A stretch of 64,000 nt of DNA from NCBI GenBank assembly GCA_013140705.1, contig JABFSH010000029.1, forward strand, positions 1 through 64,000, given 5' to 3'. The DNA comes from Methylococcaceae bacterium (lineage in GTDB: Bacteria; Pseudomonadota; Gammaproteobacteria; Methylococcales; Methylomonadaceae). Made by a program: the position numbers and the translations under genes. Below are positions 11,601 through 18,370 of this stretch, piece after piece. How positions within the stretch are numbered: position 1 is the first letter of the stretch; the number at the start of each line of letters is the position of its first letter. The notes beneath the pieces are model-generated. The model saw only the letters and a program-made list of their open reading frames with translations, had not been told where the DNA came from and made no database searches.

Positions 11601-13117
11601 CCCACTCGCTTGTCAACCAAAACAGTTTTACCTTTTAAAATTCCATTTTTCTGCAACGGCGCATCTTGAAGCTCAAAATTACGAAGCTCTACCTCAACTA
11701 CATTGCTTTCCATAGACTGCTGGGTATCCAATCCTGCAACATCAATGGTCGCACCAGCATCAATCAATATTCTGCTGCTGTTTTTATTACTGTTGTCGCC
11801 TACAGGGTTTCTTGGATTTGCCGTTGCTGTTGCAGTTACTTTACCGCTAGGTGCAACAATTTCTGAACCTGATTTCATATGCACGGTATTGGCCAGAATT
11901 TCAACGCGCGATTGCGGTTGCTTCTGTAGGCCACTGACCGTTTTTTCTATAAGCCTTGTTACTTTTTCACCGGATTCCAGAACTGTTTCTTCCTTGATAT
12001 ATTCCACTTCAGGCAATATTTCAGTTCGACTACCCGTATCCAGCGTGACAGTTGCCGATACCCCCAATTCATCATCCTTCGCCGTTGTTCTGGTTGTGCT
12101 CAAGGATCTCAGCCCCCCTCCTTCTGACAGAGGCTTAACCTCTCCGCCTTCCCTTGCCAACAGACGTATGGTGCCATTTAGATTTGTTGAGGTGGTTGCC
12201 GATACCTTCCCTTTCTGGTTAACTGCAAAGCCCATTAAGGTAACGTTGCCTCGATCTGCCGCTATAGCTCCCAGATTTTCAACTTTGCCACCTGTTTTGA
12301 CTTCAACCAGCAAACCTCTAACATCGCTGTTGGGCCCTGCCTCCTGCAAATACACTTTGTCGGTAGCGGCCGCCATAATCACCTGACCACCAGATGATTC
12401 AACATTTCCGCTGTTCAAAATGGTGGGCGCCAGCACCAGAATACGACCGCCCTCTGTCGATTTAATTTGGGCGCCACTTTTTATTTCAATGGTGATGGGG
12501 ATTTTCTTGCCGGCGGCATCGAGCTTGAAAGATCCATCGGCATTTTTTTGATAAAACTCGCCGTTTCCTTTGAATGCCGCCCGGTCATCCAGATTTTGAA
12601 TACGGGTATCTTCTACAACCTTGGATATCGACCCACCCTCTTTAAAAATCTGGGTATCGACATCCAGTGTAGAAGCAACCACGCCTCGCGCGTTGACCAC
12701 GGAGTCCTTGCCAAAAACAAAGCCATTCTGATTTACTAGATAGATTTGGCCATTTGCGCTGACGCTACCTAATATCTGGCTGGGGTTGCTATCGGCAATG
12801 CGATTTAACGCTATGGAGCTTGTAGAAGGCTGTTTAAAGTTTACGGCACTATCGGCACTGACGTTAAATTTATCCCAATTAAGGATGGCGCGGTCCGTAT
12901 TCTGGTTAATATTCAGCGTATTGCCAACCACATTGCTGGTAGCGCTGCCACTGCCAATCCAGACCGGACTAGCGATCGGTAATTCGGCCTGCACGGGCGC
13001 TACCCCTCCCATGAACACGCCACTGGCAATCACGGCTTTAACACAGGCCGACAGAGGGTTCAGTCTGAAAGAAGTGTTATGGGTAGGGTGTTGGGTCAAT
13101 TTCTGTTTAGTAGCCAT
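2633..13117 (-). CDS. Giant two-partner-secretion exoprotein (filamentous haemagglutinin family, TpsA)
   Basis: A 3494-residue secreted protein. The N-terminus has a long basic signal peptide ending near PVQAELP. Then comes the haemagglutinin activity/TPS domain (about residues 45-170): NINQNTDRAILNWDKFNV, LNRIADSNPSQILGSV, then IYLVNQNGFVFG in the position of the NPNGI motif. Most of the rest is repetitive, Gly/Asp/Asn-rich beta-helix sequence (many GGxLxLxAGxDI units). Residues about 3105-3215 form a charged, probably helical insert. The last 270 residues (GGDTNLIVPNGGVV, GNVDLFAFRGIIDAGEAGI) resemble the DUF3739-type C-terminus of large haemagglutinin-like proteins. It is probably an adhesin or biofilm matrix protein exported by the FhaC-type protein at 13741-15315. 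The ATG has an upstream AAGG at good distance and a GEMM riboswitch in the leader. No toxin domain was recognised at the C-terminus. Confidence 0.93.
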   Translation of the reverse strand: MATKQKLTQHPTHNTSFRLNPLSACVKAVIASGVFMGGVAPVQAELPIASPVWIGSGSATSNVVGNTLNINQNTDRAILNWDKFNVSADSAVNFKQPSTSSIALNRIADSNPSQILGSVSANGQIYLVNQNGFVFGKDSVVNARGVVASTLDVDTQIFKEGGSISKVVEDTRIQNLDDRAAFKGNGEFYQKNADGSFKLDAAGKKIPITIEIKSGAQIKSTEGGRILVLAPTILNSGNVESSGGQVIMAAATDKVYLQEAGPNSDVRGLLVEVKTGGKVENLGAIAADRGNVTLMGFAVNQKGKVSATTSTNLNGTIRLLAREGGEVKPLSEGGGLRSLSTTRTTAKDDELGVSATVTLDTGSRTEILPEVEYIKEETVLESGEKVTRLIEKTVSGLQKQPQSRVEILANTVHMKSGSEIVAPSGKVTATATANPRNPVGDNSNKNSSRILIDAGATIDVAGLDTQQSMESNVVEVELRNFELQDAPLQKNGILKGKTVLVDKRVGTPLSNIQSAIDGVGLTVSERHAKGGEINLQSEGDVIVEQGSTLDFSGGSTQFQDGFITTSKLVSNKRLVDISEADPLLTYDAIYGEVIKKYEKWGVTKTWSIEGPFALGRFEKGYVQGHDAGSVAVRGHNVILDGDLLGHAIAGRRQRNLVERAAGGSLTVDNGFSTTNPKFQSLVFANTQNNLNLDIDDLLPTDGNGFPDALTIRADKLLGGGIQTASFNTNGEVVIADNATLKLVDGGKLSLKGGAIDVLGDIEGKGATVNLETALSNSLTLDGDINVAEGSNIRLQGEWVNDFVSPTNLDSKPLAINGGKFIAKAGGNAGGEINLKAGSLIDVSGGAWLQTSRDLVAGSAGEISLIAKPDESINSGSNVIMDGVLNAYGLEKGGKITVEANAVAIRREELQAGSEPLQPLQLTSDFFSKGGFAEFDITSNMNGLTVENGVNLNLQQKNRVLNDDFMIQANASDLGAFAHIATLLPEQRSASKLTLRANHSAGINADSDLDFAAGATINADDLSSVALISDSSLFFDGVINAHGGNVLLNIVPSQSNPDSKFQETQGIWLGSTAKIDVSGSSRILVDNLGHRKGDVFNGGNVTVDAQRGFFATQSGSLLNVSGTQAILDLPQNSASSVGVDYSSALIGSHAGTIGITTAEGIFIDGQMLAQAGDAQGTAGGKLSMSLNTAKRGDPDAPEGSSFPVDSTSGPRTFILSQEKNPSFWTQLKTAGAQSGDNLNGNKLNGKGYLAATQIAEGGFSSLSIDVSSQSIDDSQANAITNAQDEIRFQDDVTLTLGNSIALNAAKYGWQANTSARGNVSLNAKTVSMGFNDQVLETAKINPTDGGGQLTIKADLIDLVGTSVTQGFNSVKLLASDDIRLIGKRFSSDELKFDGQFKTFSKLNLTADQVYPTSLSAFTLDVLGDPSGTVTFNKGNDTTPVLSALGKLTIQAPNIVQDGTLKSPFGEILFEASNAIKFGSKSITSVSAEGQIIPLGITEGGQDWFLPLVNSVGNNIKPLLELPEKKITIEADRILRDEGSVIDISGGGDLLAYEFIPGSGGSKDVLDSKEVFAVLPGVSNYAPYDFSETPKSGLKTGDSIFIVGGSGLAEGEYALLPARYALLPGAFLVTPQSASGFVIPGSTRSRVDGAKIVSGFRTIAGTPIRDQGWSEFVIEQGSIAHTRSEYNVDLASSFFAERAINKGLAVPRLTQDAGAVVFNAQSQLDLPTVIADVVNGGRGGLVDIVADNLSVVADKSGVTGVVELLASDIDKFKVESLLLGATRSFDSKTGKITLDVGSKTVTISDNTGIKAPELILAAQEKIELKSGSRVQAEGKVVDSDTDNVLEVSGDGALLRVSAGKQATIKRNNTSATPLKGDLLINEGVVITAGTGSVLLDSTHQSTLKGTLDLAGGSLNLGAQAINIGEVSGVTDGLNLDSGLISELTLKELVLTSRSSVNLYGQVEKIDAQGNTVPVEFGNLAIDSAGLVGWQNAGKTALLNAKTIRLANNTEVTSNTGTGTGMLTINAEQLILDKGNYQVSGFNQVNFNLKDRLIGRDEGKLTALSNITISTPYVSAENGAASIIDATNHNLILNQASQAVAATSQGIGAQLKLIADSVVMNTALLFKTGNVSISALQGDVTLGSSSLIDVSGAVVSAGLSKPVSLSAGKITLISEKQNVLADANSRLLLNGINADMQAGLLTAKAAAGQVQLGGVIDAHGIGAANGGSIAIDIGSLTASGVNGLNSLFTDAVFTRGIDLRLRNGDITVDATQTVSAQSITMSADTGKIEVDGTLDAQGDIGGSVTLAAEDGLTLNSGARILAGAQGDNGMGGSVTLSSIDKNSDGAGIEIKNGARIDVAATGNGKEGEVHLRADRLDTDNDGVQDVNIKSILPGSITGDSDVTVEAVRIYNDEDGIITRSDQDGYHADNQTFMAGLDARNVDNSRFGSGFTTLPGVEVRSAGDLTLAEAWDLSTWRYGSENKPGLLTLRATQDILVANNLSDAFAVGQINLGEFGVATISDFLQTGKSWSYHLVSGADLAAADSRAVVANVGDVKLGDNVSVRTGTGDINIQAGRDIVYGNSHSVIYTAGRPDETNRWGFSPLMTGGLFYAEYPMDGGDISIEAGRDILAKPSEQLVTDWLVRTGNWSSNDVHDGERPTAWGIAYGTNDFTGLTFQHAQSLAALGGGNVNVRAGGDINDLSVVIPTTGKQIGQKTPSNDPTNFDYMTNIVEVKGGGNLNLSAGGDVAGGVFYVDGIKENGTGTANLNAAGSFKPGNNNDDTGQGLSPILALGDSRFTVTAGKDIALEAIIDPMIIPQNQSADASGFVNQFFRYSADSAVKLVALSGEIKLENDAKAVEKETVNLSGPNQGTAQGDIARFAANVMPATLKAYALHGDIKLGDEEEFRNMDLFPSAKGELELFAANNITGNGTINQSDADPGLLPSALLPATGAINMSEQLATHAISPVHYSDKNPVRISAATGDIAGISSLGLNFVLAKLADIEAGKNIENASFKIQHNHPNDAYTVIQAHGDIRFLTDINPITGERNSNVRQTIEVSGPGQLTVLADKNIELGASNGIKSLGNTVNTALADDGANVTVIAGLAGGRIDVNGFAEKFLANTDKYATEYQRYLDRLVVETEILTGKQGLTEETAKIELAGLSSSDKARIEKKLLASVQQVYFKELRLAGSKGAGAPNKQVQDQAELELLAAAEALFPGTTLLSGNNDYTVDPFKGVVAKDTTSASSILEKINAAASARPVSGGVSLPFSTIQTVDGGDTNLIVPNGGVVAGLPTSIKINGKGSGDLGIISKKQGNINVVVRDDFDVNTGRATTLGGGDVLGVSFEGDLAAGRTPKSQVSAPVTTVSYDNEGFPVIEVSPPQQGGGIAANSPPGTQDGNVDLFAFRGIIDAGEAGIAGKNVTVFGTAIVGADNIDVGGVSVGVPVASTGSIAAGLTGVSNLAASVTNAIDGATNVGEDTNKSIANAAMGILTIDFLGFGE

Positions 13118-13150
13118 ATTGTTGCCTTGCCGAAAAATTTAAACCGTCAA

Positions 13151-13226
13151 GTGGCAACCCGGCTATCTTGACACACAAGACCCGTAGCTTTCTGCCCCCA
13201 TTTCACAATGGGTTTAGCATTTACAC
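13151..13226 (-). promoter_or_regulatory. GEMM-I cyclic di-GMP riboswitch before the giant exoprotein
   Basis: Read on the minus strand, the leader holds GCTAAACCC, a CCCATT-GTGA-AATGGG hairpin with a GNRA tetraloop, GGGGCAGAAAGCTACGGGTCT, a short variable hairpin, and GATAGCCGGGTTGCCAC. These are the conserved blocks, in order, of the GEMM/c-di-GMP-I aptamer. It ends about 34 bases before the exoprotein ATG, so control of translation start is more likely than a terminator switch; no U-tract hairpin was seen. Two closely similar copies precede the PEP-CTERM genes. A cGAMP-sensing variant cannot be excluded by eye. Confidence 0.88.
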
Positions 13227-13270
13227 AATCAAAAAACTGCCCGTTCAAAGAATTGAATGCAGCATTTTTA

Positions 13271-13412
13271 GTAACTATTCAGCGGCTCGACAAAAATTGT
13301 CTGTAGGAGCGGGCCATGCCCGCGTTACTCATTGCCAGCCACCCAATCGCGGGCATGGCCCGCTCCTACAAACCACCAGGGATAGCAGAAGTGTCGGTAC
13401 ACTGAATAGTTA
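13271..13412. repeat. MITE-like element A1, ends GTAACTATTCAG
   Basis: A 142-bp unit bounded by gtaactattcag and its inverted copy ctgaatagttac. Inside lies a second long inverted repeat: gtaggagcgggccatgcccgcg, and after about 24 bases its complement. There is no coding capacity. The same ends bound a 165-bp element at 35908-36072, so this is a dispersed family. The interval 13118-13740 has no gene: it holds the exoprotein riboswitch, this element and the palindromic repeat at 13541-13703. Confidence 0.8.
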
Positions 13413-13540
13413 CCATTTTTATTTCATTTTTCAGGGTCTTCTAAAGTTCTGAACCTGATGAAATCACAAAACTCAACCTAATTACTTACAAGCTTAAGCC
13501 CAATAGAAAAAGGATAATTCTCCCTGCACTATCCCGTATC

Positions 13541-13703
13541 GTCACGCAGGCATGGACTGCCGGGGTCCAGTTTACAAGGATGTAGATTCAACAATGACCC
13601 CGCAAGTACATCACCACATCCTTGTGTTCTGGATCCGGCAACTGCTCCTGCGTTGCTCTACCTCCTGCATCCTTGCAGTCGACCGGCAATCCTGGTATGA
13701 CGT
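13541..13703. repeat. Intergenic palindromic repeat, family C (copy 1)
   Basis: Contains gccggggtcca and, inverted, tggatccggcaactg and gaccggcaatcctggtatgac. The same vocabulary of conserved blocks (gccggtatccag, cctggacctcggcaatccc) occurs between gspG and gspF at 26353-26463. It is imperfect, with no open frame that looks real. It lies downstream of fhaC on the minus strand. Confidence 0.55.
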
Positions 13704-13740
13704 CTGCTTGAAGATACGTATTCACAAAACTCAATGTTCC

Positions 13741-15315
13741 TTAAAACTCACTCGCAATCCTGAAATCGAATCGGCTTTCGCCTTTTCGCACGCTGCCCTG
13801 CTCAATAAAGGGAACGGCAATGGAAAGCTCGCCAACAAAATATTTCCATAGTTGGAAATTCAATCCAACTCCCGAACTGGCCAGTTCCATATGACTTTGA
13901 TTGCCGGCTAGCGCTTTTTTCACCCAGCCTTTGGCAGAATCAACAAAGACCAGCGCTCTTAATTTATTAACAAACTCCCAGCTCTCGGGATTTAATCTTG
14001 GCGAATACAATTCCAGTGATGCCGTGACACCATCATCAGATAACGCCTCTGTTTCATGGTAGCCACGCACTGTATCCACACCCCCCATGGAAAACTGTTC
14101 ATTACTGATCAACGGAGAATCGGCTATCTGTCCTGAAAACCGACTGGCGAATTCCATGCCGTAGGGCAAATCCTGTCTAAAGTTCAAGCCACCAGTCAGG
14201 TACATGTAATTGGACTGCGCCAGGAAGCGTTTATCGGCAAACTCTTGCTCCTTGTTACCCAAGCCCCTGATGGAAAAGTTAAGCCCCATATTGAATAACA
14301 ACAAGGATGACTCACCTCTCCTATTACCGTTGTACTGCACGATAAAAGGCAAATAGGCAATCGGTGTTTTGATGGTGTCAGAACCCAGCAAAGCCAGATC
14401 TTCTTTAAAATCTTTATAGTCAACGCCTAGCGTAGCGGTATGGGTATAGTCATTCAGACTCGGCAATGGCTGCACCAGTCGGGCACCGTATATATTTCCA
14501 GAACCAATGACTGATAATGCACCAGCATTGGCTATCTGTGAATTCGACGACGAACTGACCGCATACAGCGCTAAACGTGTGCCACTGGAGAATAATGGCA
14601 TCACATAGGTACCGACAATAACTTGCACCTCATCCGGAATTTCCGGAGAGGTTTGATACATAAAAGACGCACTATGAAATTTTTGCCACAGGTTGTCATA
14701 ACGAACAGAAGCCAGCGTGCGCAAACGACTGGTGCCTGCGGAGTTGCGTCCATTGACCTCAACCTTGCCATGCAAAGGCAATTCATCCTTGACCTTTAGA
14801 TCGACCTCCAGCGTCCCCGGCGTTTCACCAGCGCGCATGATCGGCACAATGCTGCGATCCTGGCTTTCCTTACTCAACTCGGCAAGCTGCTCCTGCATTT
14901 TAGGCAGGTTGGGAACATGGCCTTCAGCCAGTTCAGGCACTTTGGCCTTGATGCTGCCTAAAGAAAAATAGCGGGAATCGGTAACCCGCAAACGCGAGAC
15001 CTTGCCCTCAGTAATCTGTAAATTGACAATGCCGTTCAGAACATCCTGCTCTGGAATATCCACGGCAATGGTCTGATAACCGTTCGTATGGTAGAGCTGC
15101 TCAAGCGCTGAACGCGCCGCCTCCACGGTATCGATGTTTTTTTTCGGTCCTAAAAAAGGATACACCGTTTTTTCAATCTGCTTGCGCTCCAGCAGCGTAT
15201 TGCCTTTGACGCGTAACTCCAACAAATCGAATTCATTGGCATCCTGGGCGTAACAAACGCTGCCCAGAATACTGAATCCTGTCAGTAAAAAAAAATTCAT
15301 TAAACGCGACAACAA
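13741..15315 (-). CDS. FhaC/ShlB-type two-partner secretion pore (TpsB)
   Basis: A 524-residue outer-membrane transporter of the Omp85/TpsB class. Signal peptide (NFFLLTGFSILGSVCYAQ), then POTRA-type domains (residues about 28-185: FDLLELRVKGNTLLERKQIE, VNLQITEGKVSRLRV). The rest is a beta barrel carrying the loop motif QFSMGGVDTVRGYHE, whose VRGY is the hallmark of FhaC loop 6. It ends FDFRIASEF, with the terminal Phe of barrel proteins. It is upstream of, and co-oriented with, the giant exoprotein, its obvious substrate, but a 620-bp gap with a separate riboswitch leader lies between them. The start is probably TTG at 15315, nine bases after AAAGGG; an ATG at 15300 is the alternative but lacks a ribosome site. 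Confidence 0.93.
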   Translation of the reverse strand: MLSRLMNFFLLTGFSILGSVCYAQDANEFDLLELRVKGNTLLERKQIEKTVYPFLGPKKNIDTVEAARSALEQLYHTNGYQTIAVDIPEQDVLNGIVNLQITEGKVSRLRVTDSRYFSLGSIKAKVPELAEGHVPNLPKMQEQLAELSKESQDRSIVPIMRAGETPGTLEVDLKVKDELPLHGKVEVNGRNSAGTSRLRTLASVRYDNLWQKFHSASFMYQTSPEIPDEVQVIVGTYVMPLFSSGTRLALYAVSSSSNSQIANAGALSVIGSGNIYGARLVQPLPSLNDYTHTATLGVDYKDFKEDLALLGSDTIKTPIAYLPFIVQYNGNRRGESSLLLFNMGLNFSIRGLGNKEQEFADKRFLAQSNYMYLTGGLNFRQDLPYGMEFASRFSGQIADSPLISNEQFSMGGVDTVRGYHETEALSDDGVTASLELYSPRLNPESWEFVNKLRALVFVDSAKGWVKKALAGNQSHMELASSGVGLNFQLWKYFVGELSIAVPFIEQGSVRKGESRFDFRIASEF

Positions 15316-15351
15316 AACAGACCCTTTCAGTTGTTAAATTTGCAAAATCAG

Positions 15352-15382
15352 AAAAAAAACAGCCTTCGCAAGCGAAGGCTGT
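15352..15382 (-). terminator. Rho-independent terminator after the gene at 15452-17134
   Basis: A perfect 10-bp stem (ACAGCCTTCG / CGAAGGCTGT) with a four-base loop, followed on the minus strand by a run of eight T. It ends the transcript of the secreted-protein gene and separates it from fhaC, which must therefore have its own promoter in the 15316-15350 area or rely on read-through. Confidence 0.9.
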
Positions 15383-15451
15383 CTGTACTACGGTTGCATC
15401 CCTGCTTATATTACCTTTTCAATATTACAACATACGTTTGTTACAGGTATA

Positions 15452-17134
15452 TTACTGGATAGGTCTGTTGGTATTATTGGCAGGAACCGCTGTATTGGCT
15501 CTTGTCATAACCGGTACTTTGCAGTTGTTTAACGCTGCACCATCCGCTGCATGTGAATAAGGCATCACAGGACTGGCTGGATTGAAAACATGGGTGAAAG
15601 CAAAGTTGTTGCCGTTAGCCAGATAACCTGATGCTCCAAATGCATGAACAAAAGTAGGGTTCAGGTCGCTTGCAAGAACGGCAGGCGAAGCGGCATCCGT
15701 CGCAATTTTTTGAACAACAGTTCTTTTATCAACAGAAGCATCGTTACGCCATTGGTAAGTCGGCTCACTCCAGTGCATATACTTGCCTCTGAATGCATTT
15801 TCCAACGTCGGCGCTACGCCATCAATTTTGATGAATCGGTAGTTCTTGGCAGGTATGGCGCCGGCATTGTTTTCCATACTTTGCTGACCAATAGCCCAGC
15901 CTGTGGCTCCAGGTGCAACTGGGGGCGTAGTACCGCCCGTGTTGATCACTGTTGTGAAATTACCTAAGTCAGGAGACGCATTTTGTTGTCTTCCCAAATT
16001 AGTACCGTTAGAAAAATCGGTCAAACAGTTTTCGATGTCACTTGAACCACTGACTTCGTGTTTTTGACGGCCTCCGAGCAGGTTATTCCAGTCGCCTTCA
16101 TCTAGTCCACTGGCAGCGCCTAAGCACGGATTATGCAGAAAATTAATATTATGCACCGCATTGGTGCCTGAACCATCAACCCGTTTGCAATAATGGAACT
16201 GGGTATTCGTAGGAGCAATATTTTTAGCGGCGCCGCCACCCAACTCGACAAACGTTGTGGGACCGGCAGGATTACTTGCTGCTGCAACCAAACTCTGTAC
16301 CGTGCCTTTATAGTTCACCATGAATTGTGTCCAGCTAGCCACTTTACCCGCTGTCAGCGTTGCAATTTGTTCCTTGCTCAGGCTTGGCATACAAGCGTCC
16401 GTATACGCACCCGGTGTACAGCTTAATGGAGCATCCAGTAAGCCTTGGACTTTTTGCAAAGCCACATACAGGTTAGTGGTGACCGGAACGCCAAACAACA
16501 AGGCTGCTGCGGGCTGTACTGTTATATTCGCAGTGGACGTAACCGCAGAGGATCCGAATGGAACGTTAGCGCCAATGAACTGCGCAGGCTCAACATCGGA
16601 AATGCCTGCATCAGAGGCGACGTTGACAGTGCTTGTGCAGGTAGTCGTTGACTGACCATCCGCACCAACCACGGGGGCGCCGGCGCAGTTTGCAGCATTA
16701 ACCGGCATTGCAGCAATCGGCGTACCTGCGATTAAGGGGTTAACACCTTGTGCTGAACCGCCAGCAGAACGCTTATGTAACAATACAGTGGCTTGAGCTA
16801 CCGCAGCGCCATTTACTGTTAAGTTAGGCACGCCCGTTGGATTGGCCGCAGATTGGGTTTTCAGGGTGCAAAAATAGGCTACGTGGCCGGCTGTAGCGCC
16901 AGTCGTTGCGTAGATATCCAAATCTTGCGAAAGACTACCGCCTGTTGGGTTAACCGCATTGGGTTTGCCGCACAAATTGATGAACAAGGCTCTGATTGCC
17001 TTATCCTGCGCTGTAGCGCCGGACATATAGATTTCGATATCCGGTGTGACATTGGGGGCAATCGCAAATGCGCCTTGCGAAAATCCCGCCAATGAAACAG
17101 CCGCAATGGCTGCTGATAATAATTTAGTTTTCAT
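15452..17134 (-). CDS. Secreted protein resembling PstS-type substrate-binding proteins
   Basis: A 560-residue exported protein starting at the ATG at 17134 (GAGAG ribosome site). The open frame reaches 17191, but the signal peptide MKTKLLSAAIAAVSLAGFSQ begins here. Mature sequence: IEIYMSGATAQDKAIRALF near the start and LSKEQIATLTAGKVASWTQF near residue 270, like the 'LSxxQLxxIFxGKxTNW' region of PstS/DING-type phosphate-binding proteins. It is much longer than PstS (about 320-350) and Ala/Asn/Thr-rich, with scattered cysteines (VNAANCAGAP, LSCTPGAYTDACMP). No PEP-CTERM tail or lipobox. It is monocistronic, with its own terminator. The link to phosphate is a remote fold resemblance only; the function is unknown. 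Confidence 0.75.
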   Translation of the reverse strand: MKTKLLSAAIAAVSLAGFSQGAFAIAPNVTPDIEIYMSGATAQDKAIRALFINLCGKPNAVNPTGGSLSQDLDIYATTGATAGHVAYFCTLKTQSAANPTGVPNLTVNGAAVAQATVLLHKRSAGGSAQGVNPLIAGTPIAAMPVNAANCAGAPVVGADGQSTTTCTSTVNVASDAGISDVEPAQFIGANVPFGSSAVTSTANITVQPAAALLFGVPVTTNLYVALQKVQGLLDAPLSCTPGAYTDACMPSLSKEQIATLTAGKVASWTQFMVNYKGTVQSLVAAASNPAGPTTFVELGGGAAKNIAPTNTQFHYCKRVDGSGTNAVHNINFLHNPCLGAASGLDEGDWNNLLGGRQKHEVSGSSDIENCLTDFSNGTNLGRQQNASPDLGNFTTVINTGGTTPPVAPGATGWAIGQQSMENNAGAIPAKNYRFIKIDGVAPTLENAFRGKYMHWSEPTYQWRNDASVDKRTVVQKIATDAASPAVLASDLNPTFVHAFGASGYLANGNNFAFTHVFNPASPVMPYSHAADGAALNNCKVPVMTRANTAVPANNTNRPIQ

Positions 17135-17161
17135 TGTATGTTCTCTCTCGATTAAAAAGTT

Positions 17162-17334
17162 GAATAGTGAGTCAGCCTGCGGATCTATCAAGACTCGTTG
17201 ACTGACTCAATTCACTACCCGATTAATTTCAAAATTCAGCCAAAATTCAAGTTTTATTCACCGTTGACGCGAAAATCCGCATCACGACACACTTATTTTT
17301 GGCTGATAATTTGCGGGTAGCTGAGTGAATTATG
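17162..17334. repeat. Nested imperfect inverted repeats between two secreted-protein genes
   Basis: caattcactacccg...cagccaaaa (17208-17245) is mirrored by ttttggctg...cgggtag...gagtgaatta (17297-17334). A smaller dyad (agtgagtcag / ctgactcaattcac) lies at 17166-17214. The right arm overlaps the stop codon of the PEP-CTERM gene and the left arm is the 5' leader of the next gene, so the region could end one transcript or regulate the other. Confidence 0.5.
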
Positions 17335-18118
17335 CTGTAACCGATTTACGACGGTTTAAACGCAACATGCCCATTAAACCTGCGCCAAACATCCAGACGG
17401 CAGCTGGCAGAGGCACTGCCGCTGGTGCAGAAAATGCTGTGAATGTTGCAGAGTTACTAGTTAATGCAAGATTAGCCGTACCTAATAATTGAAAAGTAGG
17501 GATATCTCCAAATTCTCCAGTAACGCCATCCTTAATAAAGGCCAGACTGTTACCCAAACCACCAAAGATATTATATGCTGCAGCTCCACCACCATTTAGA
17601 CCATAGTCGCCCAAATAACCTGCTGTGCCTTTTGCCCTAAAAGAACTAGTATTAACCGCATCGTCAATACCTACAGTGCCGGTATTGTTAAGGTTCATCA
17701 TAGTACTCCAAGCAGTGTTCGCTTGCAGATAGCCAGACAAGTTAGGATTCGCCGGTGTCTCTTTTGTACCATAGTACCCAACATTTGGAACTTGCTCTGT
17801 CGCTTCCAACAATACGTTTGCAGTACCAAAGCCCCAGACCACATTATCACCCGCCGTATAGCTGCTGATAAATTGACTGAAGGCTGCATCCGCAGCAGCG
17901 GTTGTTGTTAATGTTAATGGGGCGTTAGGGTTTAAATTCACGGAAAAAATGCCGGAATCCAATACATAGGAAACTTCCTTTGTAAGATTGGTAATTGCCA
18001 GAGCAAATTCACCACCTGCCGCAGTCGTGTCAGTACCCAATGCAATTCTGGCTTCCGCCACGCCTGTTGCCGCCACTGCCAACGCAGCAACCGCGATTGT
18101 TTTACTCATCATTTTCAT
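17330..18118 (-). CDS. PEP-CTERM sorting-domain protein 1
   Basis: A 262-residue exported protein: signal peptide (MKMMSKTIAVAALAVAATG...AEA), a low-complexity Ala/Asn/Thr/Gly middle, and a C-terminal sorting signal. The tail is AAVPLPAAVWMFGAGLMGML followed by RLNRRK: a VPLPAA version of the VPEP motif, a membrane helix and a basic end. Exosortase cleaves such tails and the protein is delivered to the cell surface or exopolysaccharide. The middle has no recognised domain. Good ribosome site (GAGG five bases before the ATG). The leader carries a GEMM-I riboswitch, and the upstream DNA is a near-copy of that of the second PEP-CTERM gene at 19348-20178, so both are probably switched together. 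Confidence 0.9.
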   Translation of the reverse strand: MKMMSKTIAVAALAVAATGVAEARIALGTDTTAAGGEFALAITNLTKEVSYVLDSGIFSVNLNPNAPLTLTTTAAADAAFSQFISSYTAGDNVVWGFGTANVLLEATEQVPNVGYYGTKETPANPNLSGYLQANTAWSTMMNLNNTGTVGIDDAVNTSSFRAKGTAGYLGDYGLNGGGAAAYNIFGGLGNSLAFIKDGVTGEFGDIPTFQLLGTANLALTSNSATFTAFSAPAAVPLPAAVWMFGAGLMGMLRLNRRKSVTA

Positions 18119-18166
18119 AAAGACCTCATGTTTTAAGTTAAAAATTTAATTTAAATATCACATAAG

Positions 18167-18252
18167 GTGACAACCCGGCTGCCTTAATACTATATAGTCC
18201 AAGACCCGCAGCTTTCCGTCCCCGCTTCACAACGGGTTTAGCTTTTACACGT
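18167..18252 (-). promoter_or_regulatory. GEMM-I cyclic di-GMP riboswitch before PEP-CTERM gene 1
   Basis: Minus strand: AAAAGCTAAACCC, hairpin CCCGTT-GTGA-AGCGGG with a GNRA loop, GGGGACGGAAAGCTGCGGGTCT, a variable hairpin, GGCAGCCGGGTTGTCAC. All conserved blocks of the class are in order. It ends about 48 bases before the ATG at 18118. No terminator hairpin with U-run lies between. Confidence 0.9.
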
Positions 18253-18370
18253 TATAGTTTCATTTCTGTCTTTCATCTTGACAGCGCTGATTCCCCGCTA
18301 CCATAGTCTTCCGTGATTAATTTCCTTGTTTACTGGAATCAATCCCTGACTCTTTAAACTTGCCGCATTA

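Noticed and set aside
2547-12386. Many long plus-strand open frames opposite the giant exoprotein
   Set aside because: Their sequence (Ser/Pro/Leu-rich, no ribosome sites) is the mirror of the beta-helix codon pattern; the minus strand is clearly the coding one.
13541-13703. Possible CRISPR-like repetition in the repeat-rich gap after fhaC
   Set aside because: No evenly spaced direct repeats; the similarity is palindromic and matches another intergenic repeat.
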